From: Prolixibacteraceae bacterium
GTDB taxonomy: Bacteria > Bacteroidota > Bacteroidia > Bacteroidales > Prolixibacteraceae
NCBI GenBank assembly: GCA_019459485.1
Contig: JAIBEZ010000067.1
Location: forward strand, 1-64,000
Length of the DNA stretch: 64,000 bases
Direction of reading: 5' to 3'
The notes under the pieces are model-generated. The model did no database searches. It had not been told where the DNA came from and saw nothing but the letters and a program-made list of their open reading frames with translations. Shown here piece by piece: positions 36,830 to 46,268 of this stretch (position 1 is the first letter of the stretch; the number at the start of each line of letters is the position of its first letter). The translations under genes and the position numbers were made by a program.

Positions 36830-38095
36830 TTAGAGTTTTATGAATTCTACCCTGCGATTCAATGACTTGTTGACAGGTGTATCGTTGGGGGCAACAGGTT
36901 TGGTCTCGCCCAAGCCGTCGGTCTCAAGTCTATCGTCATTTACACCAAACGTTTTGGCGAGTTCTGCTTTCACAGAAGCTGCCCGGCGTTTCGATAAATC
37001 CATATTTTTGGCATCTTCACCATCGGCATCAGTATGACCAAAAATTTTAACTTTTACATCCGGAACTTCATTCAGAACAGCTGCAATATCTTTAAGCGTG
37101 CCATACGATTCTGGTTTAACCTTGTCCGAATTCACGTCGAAATATATTCCGTAAGTAACCAGTTTTCCTTCGGTGATGAGTTTATTGCGGGTATCTGGCA
37201 ATCCGGCAGCCACCCTGAAATTGGAAATGTAAGGTTTGTACTCGTCACCAAGCTGAAACCTTAGCATGTTGTAATTGTAGCCAATTGGAACCACTCGGGG
37301 TGAATCAATTACTTTCTTTTCGTTTACATAAATGCGCAACCGTTGCTTTTGAATCCAGTACGACATGTGTATTATTTCGTTGGGCCTGAGTTCTATCGCT
37401 GAGCTCCCATCTAAAGTGTAATCGCCGTTGTCATAGCCGGAATAGTAAATATCATGGTAGGTAATATTTGTTTTTACGCCTGCTTTTCCCGGAATAGCGC
37501 CTCCTTCGTCAGGATCATTGATGTCTCCTGCAACGATAAAAAATCCAACTTCAAATTGTTCTAATGGTGAAATCAGGTCGAATTCTACGGTAAAATTTTC
37601 TGAAGTTTGCAAATCGCGTTCAGGATAATAACAACCTTCTGCTGTAATTTGCATCCATTTGCCGGGAAAGTTATTCAGGGTGACTACTTCTCCTGAACCA
37701 TCAGAAAACCACAATGCCGGGAAATCGCCAACAGCATCCTGACTAAAATCATCATAGAAAATAACCTTTCCACCCGGAATAAAATCGAACTTGGAATAAG
37801 ACTGAAGTGCAGATACCTCTGAAGATTGTTTTGCTTTCTGAACTGGCTCTTCAGCCTCAGTTTCTTCAGGCTGCTCTTCGGGTTGATCTGTTTCACCGGT
37901 CGGTTTTTTCTTTTTGAACAAATCTTTTACTCCATCCTCAACAGCATCAAAACCCTTGTCAATACCCTGATCGACCTTATTATTGGCTCTGTTGGATGAT
38001 TGGTTTTTAACTTTTCCTTTGATGTCAATTTGGGCATTTACACCCGCAGATATCAAACAAAAAAAGAAGACTAATAAAAATGGGTATGTTTTCAT
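36830..38095 (-). CDS. OmpA-family outer-membrane protein, copy B
   Basis: A 421-residue paralogue of the adjacent copy A with the same order: signal peptide (MKTYPFLLVFFFCLISAGVNA), linker GFDAVEDGVKDLFKKKKP, lectin-like domain (KVIFYDDFSQDAVGDFPALW), OmpA domain (VKIFGHTDADGEDAKNMDLS). The OmpA ends are nearly identical, while the middle domains have diverged and the linker of copy B is longer and more acidic (EEQPEETEAEEP). This suggests that the two copies bind different ligands. A 192-bp gap separates the genes. Confidence 0.88.
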   Translation of the reverse strand: MKTYPFLLVFFFCLISAGVNAQIDIKGKVKNQSSNRANNKVDQGIDKGFDAVEDGVKDLFKKKKPTGETDQPEEQPEETEAEEPVQKAKQSSEVSALQSYSKFDFIPGGKVIFYDDFSQDAVGDFPALWFSDGSGEVVTLNNFPGKWMQITAEGCYYPERDLQTSENFTVEFDLISPLEQFEVGFFIVAGDINDPDEGGAIPGKAGVKTNITYHDIYYSGYDNGDYTLDGSSAIELRPNEIIHMSYWIQKQRLRIYVNEKKVIDSPRVVPIGYNYNMLRFQLGDEYKPYISNFRVAAGLPDTRNKLITEGKLVTYGIYFDVNSDKVKPESYGTLKDIAAVLNEVPDVKVKIFGHTDADGEDAKNMDLSKRRAASVKAELAKTFGVNDDRLETDGLGETKPVAPNDTPVNKSLNRRVEFIKL

Positions 38096-38230
38096 TTAAG
38101 TGATAATTAAGGTTCACCTAAATATACTGAATTTCAAACTAATTATTATTCGCCAAATAACAAAATAATTCGAATTATTATTATCTAAATAAAGACTATT
38201 TTGTCTGATTTATAGGAATATACCTTGCAA

Positions 38231-39763
38231 TTACTGCGGAATGCAATACTTCGATTTGTTAAATTCTACTTCAAGTTTTTTAGCAATTTCAGCAGGATTC
38301 GTTAATGGCATTTCATCGGTCGCCAATTGATAATCAAGCAATGCTGATTTTTTGCTTTTTTCGAAGCCGGGCAATTTTGTTCGGTTGGTTGTTTCAATAT
38401 GATTGCCCTTTTCATCAACAATTATTATTTTGGGAAGGAAAACCCCTTTTCTTCCAATAAAGGAATCCATTATTTTAACCGCTGCATCAAATTCGGGTTT
38501 GGTTGCACGGCCAAGGGCTTCATACCTGAAAATTTTCTTATTATCCCAGGTCGAAATTGTTGCATAGCTTTCAGATATCTTATCGTCAATGTTCGACTCA
38601 AGATTAAGCGTATCGTGTCCCGACGGCATTAAAAGTACTTTCCCTCCTCCCCCTTCAATATTCGCGGCGTACCGGGGAACTGTAATTCCCGAAATCCAGC
38701 CCTGCAAATGCTTCATGTATATTTTACCCACCTGAATAGGTGTGATAAAATGTACGATTCCCTTTTCTTTATGGCATTGCAACAAATAGTATGGGTGAAC
38801 ACCAATCCAGAACATTCGCCTGAACGTTTCGGCAAGTATCCGGTAAGTATCGTTTACATGGTTCAGTAAAACCGTTTGGTTCCTGATTGTAAATCCATGC
38901 GATGTGATTTTTTTTACCGCAATGGCCATTGCTTCAGTTATTTCCTGAAAATGGTTGATGTGCGTCATAAAATACACATACTTGTCGATACCTGTATTGT
39001 GTTTGTTTGCAGATATTTTTATTAGTTCAAGTAATTCGTCGGTAATGGCCATGGGCAAAACAACAGGAACCCTGGTCGCAATTCGGATTGCCCTGAGGTG
39101 TGGAATTTTACTCAGTTCTTCCAGAATATACTGCAAACGTTTTTCACTGATCATTAGGGCATCGCCACCTGTTACCAAAACTTCGTTGATATTCGTATTG
39201 TAACCGATATAGAACAATCCTTTATCTACTTCAGTAGTGCTGACATCAACTGTGCTGTCCAGTGATTTGGCTCTTTGGCAATGTACACAATACGATGCAC
39301 AGCTTGTGTTTTCTGCAACAAACAGTGCCACCCTGTTCGGATAACGTTGATAAGCCGCGCCATAACTCCTCGAACCTTCGTCCATAGCACCTTCCAAACC
39401 GGCATCAGGAAACAGCAGGTTTGCCGGTGTGGGCACGCTTTGCCAGAATATAGGGTCAAGCCGCCTTTTTGATTTTTCAGAGAAAAAGACAGGATGGAAA
39501 GGATCTTCCTGCATCAGAGAAGCATAATAAGGACTTATCCTGAAGGGCTCTTTCCCTTCTTTTTGCAGGGTGTTTATGGTTCGTTGTATTTCCTTTTCCT
39601 GATGTTTGTTCAGGATAATTACTTGTTTTAATTGTGCAACTGTGCGAATGGAGTTTTTCTTTTGCCAATTCGGATCGTTCCATTGTTCCGTGGATACGTC
39701 TTTCCACAATTCAATCGTATTAAATTTTCTTGGTTGAAATAAAAAATTATCACTTGTATTCAT
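38231..39763 (-). CDS. KamA-family radical SAM aminomutase
   Basis: A 510-residue radical SAM protein. The iron-sulfur motif is CASYCVHCQRAK (CxxxCxxC), followed by VLVTGGDALM and RIATRVPVVLP, and the PLP-binding part contains VPRYAANIEGGGGKVLLMP. These match the lysine 2,3-aminomutase family, but the protein is longer than KamA (about 410) and has a C-terminal extension of about 100 residues. It may act on lysine, glutamate or a derived amino acid. There are no lysine-fermentation genes beside it, so the substrate remains open. Confidence 0.8.
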   Translation of the reverse strand: MNTSDNFLFQPRKFNTIELWKDVSTEQWNDPNWQKKNSIRTVAQLKQVIILNKHQEKEIQRTINTLQKEGKEPFRISPYYASLMQEDPFHPVFFSEKSKRRLDPIFWQSVPTPANLLFPDAGLEGAMDEGSRSYGAAYQRYPNRVALFVAENTSCASYCVHCQRAKSLDSTVDVSTTEVDKGLFYIGYNTNINEVLVTGGDALMISEKRLQYILEELSKIPHLRAIRIATRVPVVLPMAITDELLELIKISANKHNTGIDKYVYFMTHINHFQEITEAMAIAVKKITSHGFTIRNQTVLLNHVNDTYRILAETFRRMFWIGVHPYYLLQCHKEKGIVHFITPIQVGKIYMKHLQGWISGITVPRYAANIEGGGGKVLLMPSGHDTLNLESNIDDKISESYATISTWDNKKIFRYEALGRATKPEFDAAVKIMDSFIGRKGVFLPKIIIVDEKGNHIETTNRTKLPGFEKSKKSALLDYQLATDEMPLTNPAEIAKKLEVEFNKSKYCIPQ

Positions 39764-39911
39764 CCTGAATCTCCTAATTCTAAATTACGAAATTCTTAAA
39801 ATTACGATTTTTTTTGCGGTTGTCAAAATGACCGTTTCAAATGTATGAAACAGCATTCGTTGATTTTCAGGATAAAAATCTCTTTTTTAAGCAGTAAGCC
39901 GAGTTTTGAGT

Positions 39912-41183
39912 TTAATTATTTTCTTTATGTGAAGCTGCAAGCTTGGAATGATCATTCGATGAATTCGCTGCATATTTCTCAACCGCATTAAAAACACGCA
40001 GCAGGTTACCACCCCAGATCTTTCGGATTTCTTTTTCTGAATAGCCTCTCAGGAGCAATTCTCGGGTGATGTTCGGAAACTGGCTCACATCGGCACAATC
40101 GCGCAAACCACCGCCACCGTCGAAATCGCTGCCAATGCCCACATAATCAATACCTACCAGATTTTTAACGTGATCAATATGGTCAACCAGGTTCTTCACA
40201 GTCGGGAGGTTTTCAGGATCCATTGCTCCAACTTCTTCCCATTCTTTCGATAAGGCATCGCGTTCGGCATCGGACATTTTTCCTGCCCCTTCACGGTACT
40301 TTTTCATAACCTGTTTCATTCTCCTGAATTTGACCGAAGTTGTATCGGGTTCTTTAATGTAGTCGTCCAACAGGCAAATCTGAATCACCCCGTCTTTTTC
40401 GGCGAGCTTTTTAATCATTTCGTCGGTCATGTTTCGGTTGTGCTTAGCAACTGCACGAACCGAACTGTGCGATGCAATTACCGGCGCTTTGCTCAGTTCA
40501 ACCGCATCGAAAAACGATTTGTCGGAAACGTGAGAAACATCCACCATCATTCCAAGGCGGTTCATTTCGGCGATTACCTGTTTGCCAAAATCGCTCACCC
40601 CGTTGTGTTCGGCAGGTTTCGCATCGCTCGACGAGTCGCAGATATCGTTGTGGTACGAATGGCAAAGCGTGATGTAGCGAACGCCCTTTTTGTAATATTC
40701 TTCAACCCGGGTAATGTCTTTTGCGAGTGGAAATCCATTTTCGATCCCAATGTAAACTGCCCGCTTTCCCGTCTTTTCTATTTGAGCCAGATCGTCGGCG
40801 CTGAGTGCCAGTGTTGCCAAATCGCTGTTGTATCGAACCATCGAGTGCAACGAATCGATCATTTGATTTGTGATTGAATAAGCTTTCGCGTAGTTTTCTT
40901 CGGTGCGCGGTTTTTGCCCGGTGAAAGCTGCAAAAAACATGGCATCCAGTCCGCCCGATTTCATACGGGGCAAATCAACCCGGCTTTTTGGTGCTTTGTG
41001 CTCGTTGCGAATGTTGAATCCCGGTTTGATCATTTGCATCGGAGTATCACAATGCGTATCGACGGTGAGGCATTTATCATGGATTCGCTGTACTTTCCTG
41101 GCGAACTTTTCAGTGTTATCTCCGGAAGAAAAGCTCATCAGTACTCCTGAAATCAGGAAAAGGGTCAGGATCTTTGCAATCAT
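39912..41183 (-). CDS. Membrane (renal) dipeptidase, M19 family
   Basis: A 423-residue exported zinc dipeptidase. After a signal peptide (MIAKILTLFLISGVLMSFSS) the motif TVDTHCDTP gives the first two metal ligands, GIENGFPL the bridging glutamate, and CHSYHNDIC, VDVSHVSDKSF and ASHSSVRAV further histidines. GSDFDGGG is the C-terminal signature. It cleaves dipeptides in the periplasm, including those with D-residues. The ATG at 41183 was chosen because the signal peptide starts there. Confidence 0.9.
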   Translation of the reverse strand: MIAKILTLFLISGVLMSFSSGDNTEKFARKVQRIHDKCLTVDTHCDTPMQMIKPGFNIRNEHKAPKSRVDLPRMKSGGLDAMFFAAFTGQKPRTEENYAKAYSITNQMIDSLHSMVRYNSDLATLALSADDLAQIEKTGKRAVYIGIENGFPLAKDITRVEEYYKKGVRYITLCHSYHNDICDSSSDAKPAEHNGVSDFGKQVIAEMNRLGMMVDVSHVSDKSFFDAVELSKAPVIASHSSVRAVAKHNRNMTDEMIKKLAEKDGVIQICLLDDYIKEPDTTSVKFRRMKQVMKKYREGAGKMSDAERDALSKEWEEVGAMDPENLPTVKNLVDHIDHVKNLVGIDYVGIGSDFDGGGGLRDCADVSQFPNITRELLLRGYSEKEIRKIWGGNLLRVFNAVEKYAANSSNDHSKLAASHKENN

Positions 41184-41334
41184 TGGTTGGTTTGTTTTTC
41201 GATTTTGAAGTTTCAAATGTAGCGAAAAACAGGAAAAAACCTTCCCCATCGAAAAAGCGGGGTCATTCATCGAAAAAAGTTTCTGCTTGGTTTTATTCTG
41301 CCGATATTCGGTTCATAAATTTAAATCAGCAATT

Positions 41335-42060
41335 ATGAAACTGCGAAAACTACTGATCGTACTTGGAATCTTCCTGTTTATTTCAGGATGTTCCGATTTT
41401 GTCATGATCTGCTCACTAAATCCGTTCTACCTCGAACAAAACATCACACTTTCTCCTGAAATAGAGGGAAACTGGTCGGCTCACCCGATTCAGTCAAAAA
41501 AAGATTCGACCGACAAAAACAGCGGCCATTGGGAACTGGCTGATACAACTTCAGTCTGGCAAATCAGGCAGTTCATTTCCGAAGAAAAGATGAAAGACAA
41601 ACAGGGCAAAGATTCAACGGTTTTCAAACCGCAAAACCATTACGTTGTAAAACTGATCGGCAACAATCCTGATTCGGCGCAATACCAGTTCCGGTTGGTT
41701 CTTTTCAGGATAAACGGCACCTTGTATGGAGATTTCAGTCCCCGCGAAATATCGGCTATTCAGAAAAGCCGAATGGCAAGGGAGAATTACTTTACAGTTC
41801 ATACGCTTGCCAGAATTACGGTTCAGGACAAACAACTAAAAGTTTCGTGGCTGGGAGCCGATTACATGAAAGAAATGATAGAAGAGAAACGTGTACGAGT
41901 TAAATACCGTTATGTGCCCGATGCCGGACGACTGCTACTCACGGCCTCATCGGAAGACCTGACCGAAATGATTGAGCATTATGCCCACCAAAAAAGGTTT
42001 ATCGACTGGGACGACCAGCCAGCTATGCTAAAATTAACCCGAATAAGCCAACTGCCATGA
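41335..42060 (+). CDS. Hypothetical lipoprotein coupled to the LytS-type kinase
   Basis: A 241-residue lipoprotein (signal MKLRKLLIVLGIFLFISGC, Cys19). The mature part contains short strands and the segment EGNWSAHPIQS, a common start of lipocalin-like folds, but no family is certain. Its TGA overlaps the kinase's ATG (ATGA), so both are translated together; a role as accessory sensor for the kinase is a reasonable inference. Confidence 0.7.
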   Translation: MKLRKLLIVLGIFLFISGCSDFVMICSLNPFYLEQNITLSPEIEGNWSAHPIQSKKDSTDKNSGHWELADTTSVWQIRQFISEEKMKDKQGKDSTVFKPQNHYVVKLIGNNPDSAQYQFRLVLFRINGTLYGDFSPREISAIQKSRMARENYFTVHTLARITVQDKQLKVSWLGADYMKEMIEEKRVRVKYRYVPDAGRLLLTASSEDLTEMIEHYAHQKRFIDWDDQPAMLKLTRISQLP

Positions 42061-43301
42061 AAATCATCCATATAAAAAACCAAGTTTTAAACAGTCTGCA
42101 TTTGCTTTTCTGGTTCATTTCATACAACTTCTGGAATGTGATTTTAAATCCCGGAGTCGAATCGACCAGCGTTGTTCAGGGTTTCGCAGTGGAAGGGGAT
42201 TTTATCCTTTTAGTTAACTCTCTCTTTTTGCTTTATTGTTCCCTTCCGTTTATCTGGCTGATCAGGAAAAAATGGCTTTGGATTAAAATCCCGGTTTCAA
42301 TACTATTTCTGATACCGTTGGGATATCTTATCTTTCAATGGATTCGACCTGACCAAAATAAGGAAGACGTACAGGTTTTTGTAGAATACTTTGTAAAGAA
42401 CTTTCTTTATGTCGTGGTCTTTCACCTGACTATTGTTTCCGCTGTTTATTTTAACCTGAAAGTTTTGATTGTCCGTTTTCTGAACCGAAGTCGTTTCGCC
42501 GTTTACCTGCTTTACGCCGGAGGATTGGTTTTGCTGACTGCGCTTTTGAATTATTCCTTGTTCAATCTCGTTATCGACAAACTTTTTCCCAGTTTGTATT
42601 ACATTTCCTATTTCCGGATTTGGGAACTTGTGCTGATTGTTGCTGCCTACCTTATTTTTACAAGTATTTTATTCCTGATCTGGCAATATGCCCAAATGCT
42701 TATTGAAAAGCGCGACGCCGCCCGCAACGAACTTTCGGCACTGAAATCGCAAATTAATCCTCACTTTCTGTTCAATAACCTGAATACCATTTATTCAATG
42801 GCATCGCAGAAAGATGAACGAACCCCGGAAGTGATTCTGCAACTTTCAGATTTTCTGCGCTATGTTTTATACGACACTTCCAGCGAAACTATTCCGCTCG
42901 AAAAGGAAGTGGAAATTATTCAAACCTATGCCGGCCTTCAGAAAGAACGGGTTAATCCTGAAATTACACAGGTACTTCTTACAACCGAAGGCAATTTTTC
43001 AGGAATAAATATTGCACCCTTGCTATTATTGCCGCTGGCCGAAAACTGTTTCAAACACGGGAAGGGCAAAAATCCGGGAACTATCCGGATTTTCATTGGT
43101 TACGATGGTAAAAATCTGATTTTCAATACGGAGAATCAGATTGCGCTCCGCGAGAAAACAGATCCAACAGAGAATGGAGGCCTTGGGATACCAAACGTTG
43201 AGAAACGATTGAACCTGATTTATCCTGATCGCCATTCTCTTGAATATCATGAAAATGACGGCATATTCTATCTGGAAATGAAAGTGAAACTGACTAAATA
43301 A
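42057..43301 (+). CDS. LytS/YehU-type membrane histidine kinase
   Basis: A 414-residue kinase. Residues 1-215 hold six hydrophobic helices. The HisKA_7/LytS part starts with LSALKSQINPHFLFNNLNTIYSM, in which the H of NPHFLFN is the phosphorylated residue, and the ATPase N-box is LPLAENCFKHG, followed by GGLGIPNVEKRL. The partner is most likely the LytTR regulator at 44087, although an endonuclease III gene on the other strand lies between. The signal is unknown; the upstream lipoprotein may supply it. Confidence 0.88.
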   Translation: MKIIHIKNQVLNSLHLLFWFISYNFWNVILNPGVESTSVVQGFAVEGDFILLVNSLFLLYCSLPFIWLIRKKWLWIKIPVSILFLIPLGYLIFQWIRPDQNKEDVQVFVEYFVKNFLYVVVFHLTIVSAVYFNLKVLIVRFLNRSRFAVYLLYAGGLVLLTALLNYSLFNLVIDKLFPSLYYISYFRIWELVLIVAAYLIFTSILFLIWQYAQMLIEKRDAARNELSALKSQINPHFLFNNLNTIYSMASQKDERTPEVILQLSDFLRYVLYDTSSETIPLEKEVEIIQTYAGLQKERVNPEITQVLLTTEGNFSGINIAPLLLLPLAENCFKHGKGKNPGTIRIFIGYDGKNLIFNTENQIALREKTDPTENGGLGIPNVEKRLNLIYPDRHSLEYHENDGIFYLEMKVKLTK

Positions 43302-43306
43302 CAGGA

Positions 43307-43945
43307 TTAATGTTTCAAACTTTGAAAATACCTGCAAACCGTGTTCATCGGGCAAATCTCGCATTTGGGATTGGTCGGCCGGCAGATCTCTCTTCCCAAA
43401 AAGGAAATTGCCATTCCGCACTCATTCCAGAATTCCTGAGGAACAGCTGCCATGATTTTCTTTTCCACCTTTTCGGGTTTGGCGGCGTCTTCTTCTGCAG
43501 CAATTCCCAATCGCGGAGCCACGCGCAAAACATGCAGATCGACAATCACGCCTTCAGCAACATCACCCGATTCTCGGATAATCACGTTGGCCGATTTCCG
43601 ACCAAGTCCGGGTAATTTGGTCAACTGGTCCATTGTTTTGGGAATATTTTCGTCTTCGCCAACAGTTTGGGCAAGTTTGACCAGCCATTTGGCTTTGTTG
43701 CCCCAGTTCCTGACCGAACCAATGTGCTGTTGCAGATCTGCTTCTGTTGCATGAGAAAGCGAATTCATGGTTGGATAGGCGGCGAAGATAGCCGGAGCCA
43801 GTTCATTGATGTGCTTATCCGAATCCTGGGCAGAAAGGATGACCATAACGACCAACTGGTAACGGTTCTGGTAGTCGAGTGGATGTTTGCGCTTTCCGTA
43901 TTGCTGAAATAAGGGTTGAAGTGCCTGAGTCCAATTTGTTTCCAT
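43307..43945 (-). CDS. nth: Endonuclease III
   Basis: A 212-residue base-excision repair glycosylase/lyase. The helix-hairpin-helix is LPGLGRKSANVI with the catalytic lysine, and the catalytic aspartate is in VDLHVLRVAPRLG. The C-terminal CRPTNPKCEICPMNTVC (C-x6-C-x2-C-x5-C) binds the 4Fe-4S cluster. It removes oxidised pyrimidines from DNA. The gene lies on the opposite strand between the kinase and its regulator, which is probably an accident of gene order. Confidence 0.92.
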   Translation of the reverse strand: METNWTQALQPLFQQYGKRKHPLDYQNRYQLVVMVILSAQDSDKHINELAPAIFAAYPTMNSLSHATEADLQQHIGSVRNWGNKAKWLVKLAQTVGEDENIPKTMDQLTKLPGLGRKSANVIIRESGDVAEGVIVDLHVLRVAPRLGIAAEEDAAKPEKVEKKIMAAVPQEFWNECGMAISFLGREICRPTNPKCEICPMNTVCRYFQSLKH

Positions 43946-44086
43946 GAATTAATCTGTTTTTGTGTATTTAAAATTAACCAAATTTACTGGTTTCAAATAA
44001 CTTTTTCAATGAATGCTGATCGCAAAAAAAACAAAATGTCGTACTTTGTGTAACATTTGGAATCTGAACCTGAAAATTAAAACTTT

Positions 44087-44779
44087 ATGAATTGCATCAT
44101 CGTTGAAGACGAACCTGCAGCCCAATCTATTTTAGAACGAGACATTGCATTGTGTCCGGGGCTAAACTGCCTGGGAACTTTTCAGGATGCATTTTCTGCC
44201 CAGGAATTTATTGACGACAACCCCATCGACCTTATGTTTCTGGATATCAATCTGCCTGAAATGTCAGGCGTAAGTTTTCTGCGCTCAATGGTCCGACCAC
44301 CACTGGTTATTTTTACCACTGCCTACCCACAATATGCAATTGATGGTTTCGATCTCGAAATTGTTGATTTTCTGCTGAAACCTTTTTCGTTTGAACGGTT
44401 CTGTAAGGCTGTAAACAAAGCCAAAGACCGGTTCAATGCTAAATCCGTTCCATCCGCACAAGGAAAGATCACGGTGAAATCTGATCGTCGAATTTATCAG
44501 ATTAGCATGGGCGACATCCTGTTTGTTGAATCCTGCGGTGATTACGTTACCATTCACTGTTCAGATAAAAAGCTGGTGGTACACGGAACCATGAAAAGCT
44601 GGGAAGAAAAACTACAAGGCTTGTCTTTCCTGAAAGTTCACCGGACAATCATTGTAAATCTCCTTAAAATTGATCACATCGAAGGAAACCTCATTCAGAT
44701 TGGCGCGCATAAACTGCCTGTTTCAGAACAGTTTAAAGAGCAACTGCTTCAACACATGTTCGGACAAAAAGAACCGTAA
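44087..44779 (+). CDS. LytTR-family response regulator
   Basis: A 230-residue regulator. The receiver domain (1-120) has the acidic pair EDE near the N-terminus, the phospho-acceptor in LMFLDINLPEMSG, T in FTTAY and K in LLKPFS. The C-terminal LytTR DNA-binding domain is marked by DILFVESCGDYVTIHC and FLKVHRTIIVNL. It is the natural partner of the LytS-type kinase at 42057. Target sites cannot be predicted reliably. Confidence 0.9.
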   Translation: MNCIIVEDEPAAQSILERDIALCPGLNCLGTFQDAFSAQEFIDDNPIDLMFLDINLPEMSGVSFLRSMVRPPLVIFTTAYPQYAIDGFDLEIVDFLLKPFSFERFCKAVNKAKDRFNAKSVPSAQGKITVKSDRRIYQISMGDILFVESCGDYVTIHCSDKKLVVHGTMKSWEEKLQGLSFLKVHRTIIVNLLKIDHIEGNLIQIGAHKLPVSEQFKEQLLQHMFGQKEP

Positions 44780-44799
44780 CAATTCGCTTTTAACAAAAA

Positions 44800-44832
44800 G
44801 GCTCTGCCGGAATTGATTATTCCAACAGAGCC
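44800..44832. terminator. Bidirectional terminator
   Basis: The arms GGCTCTG (44800-44806) and CAGAGCC (44826-44832) with an inner GGAAT/ATTCC pair lie between two convergent genes, with AAAAA and TTTT flanks. Confidence 0.75.
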
Positions 44833-44855
44833 ATTTTCAGAAATAGAACAAAATT

Positions 44856-45563
44856 CTATTTCACCAGTTTCGCATCTTCCATGATTAATTCATAAGAATA
44901 TCCGTAGCCAAAATCTTTGTTTAGCGTGATGGTTCCTTCGAAAGTAACCACTTCATCAACAACAGCTTTATCGAGTGTGGTAATTGTCAGGTCAAAGTTT
45001 TCGCCGTCTTTGCTTCCATCCTGAATGTGAATCCAGTTTTTGCCCATTACTTCTTCGTTCACTTTAACTACCTGCCCTTTCATTTTGATGGTTTTGCCGG
45101 CGTAATCGTTTCTGCCTGCATACAACTGCGCAATTGAAACGCTGCCTTCAGCCGGTGCAACCGATATTCCTTCCTTTTGGGTCGAGGCAACCTTGTTTCC
45201 CTGTTGTGCAGGAGTTTGTACATCTCCAATAATGGGCAGGGTACTGATTTCCTGAACGAAGTAAATGGTTTCAAAATCGCGCTCCAGTTCTTTACTATGA
45301 AAGTTTTTCATTTCAAGCGCCTTGTTGTAATAATAAATTTCGCCCTTTTCGGCTTCCTGACGGTTGACTGCAATCCAGTTTTCAGCACCATTTTCGCTTA
45401 CCTTCAGATAGGTGTATTGTGAGGCCTGAATAACTTCTTCAACTTTAACTTCGTGCATCGAAGGATTGGCAGCGCTTTGATTTTGAGCGGTTGGTACTTT
45501 ATTCTTTCTTACACATCCCGAAAAAATAACCAGTATGGACAGAATAACAAATAATGATCTCAT
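44856..45563 (-). CDS. Hypothetical lipoprotein with OB-fold-like C-terminal domain
   Basis: A 235-residue lipoprotein (signal RSLFVILSILVIFSGC). The first half has VIQASQYTYLKVSENGAENW, a repeated strand pattern seen in small GW/SH3-like modules of Bacteroidota. The second half (SIAQLYAGRNDYAGKTIKMK, GKNWIHIQDGSKDGENFDLT, VTFEGTITLNKDFGYGYSYE) looks like an OB-fold of the NrfJ or YgiW type. Role unknown. Confidence 0.7.
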   Translation of the reverse strand: MRSLFVILSILVIFSGCVRKNKVPTAQNQSAANPSMHEVKVEEVIQASQYTYLKVSENGAENWIAVNRQEAEKGEIYYYNKALEMKNFHSKELERDFETIYFVQEISTLPIIGDVQTPAQQGNKVASTQKEGISVAPAEGSVSIAQLYAGRNDYAGKTIKMKGQVVKVNEEVMGKNWIHIQDGSKDGENFDLTITTLDKAVVDEVVTFEGTITLNKDFGYGYSYELIMEDAKLVK

Positions 45564-45700
45564 AATTTATAATTTTTTAAATTTTCTGATTTTATTTCTT
45601 TGTGAAATAGTTGGATTTAAAAACTTTAGATTTCAAACAAACTTCAAAACAATTGGTTGTAATATTAGTTGATTTTTCAATCACTTGGCTACATTTAATT

Positions 45701-46264
45701 CTATAAAAGCCGCTTTCCTTCGGCACTGGCTGCAATCAGTTTGTCTAATCTTGAAATTCGGGTTGCTCCCTGTTTGGCGCTCATCACCCAATAAATATTT
45801 GTTTTGCGGTATGAAGGAGGCAAGGTGGAGAAAAAGTTCCACGCAACAGTATTTTCCCTGAAACGGCTTTCCAATTCAGGCGATAATTTCTCAGGACGAT
45901 TTTCGTAGCTGTAAATAGCTGATCTGACTTCCAATCGCTTTTGGTAGGCTGCCAAACCTGCCGGAGTCATTTTCCCCAAACGGATCAATTCTTCCACTTT
46001 TGCAATGTTTACAGCACTCCAGTTGCTTTTGGGGTTGCGCGGAGTAAACCGGATGCAATACCCTTCGGCATCTACTGACCGTCGAACTCCATCAATCCAG
46101 CCAAAACAAAGTGCCTCATCCACCGAGTCCGACCAGGTCATGGTGGGTTTCCCGGTTCCAACTTTATAGTAACCAACCAGAATCTCTTTTTCGCTTTGAA
46201 AATTCGCTTCCAGCCATTTTCGGAAACTTAACACTGAATCAAAAAATATAGGGTTCACATCCAT
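45701..46264 (-). CDS. YdeI/OmpD-associated family protein
   Basis: A 187-residue protein. The segments FRKWLEANFQSEKEILVGYYK, MTWSDSVDEALCFGWIDGVR, RFTPRNPKSNWSAVNI and FFSTLPPSYRKTNIYWVMSA are the family pattern of YdeI/OmpD-associated proteins, which include small cytoplasmic proteins linked to resistance against peptides. No enzyme activity is known. It lies four bases behind the serine hydrolase gene on the same strand and is probably co-transcribed. Confidence 0.85.
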   Translation of the reverse strand: MDVNPIFFDSVLSFRKWLEANFQSEKEILVGYYKVGTGKPTMTWSDSVDEALCFGWIDGVRRSVDAEGYCIRFTPRNPKSNWSAVNIAKVEELIRLGKMTPAGLAAYQKRLEVRSAIYSYENRPEKLSPELESRFRENTVAWNFFSTLPPSYRKTNIYWVMSAKQGATRISRLDKLIAASAEGKRLL

Positions 46265-46268
46265 AAAA

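Noticed and set aside
43307-43945. Endonuclease III as a functional part of the two-component system
   Set aside because: It is on the opposite strand and a normal repair enzyme; its position is better explained by chance.
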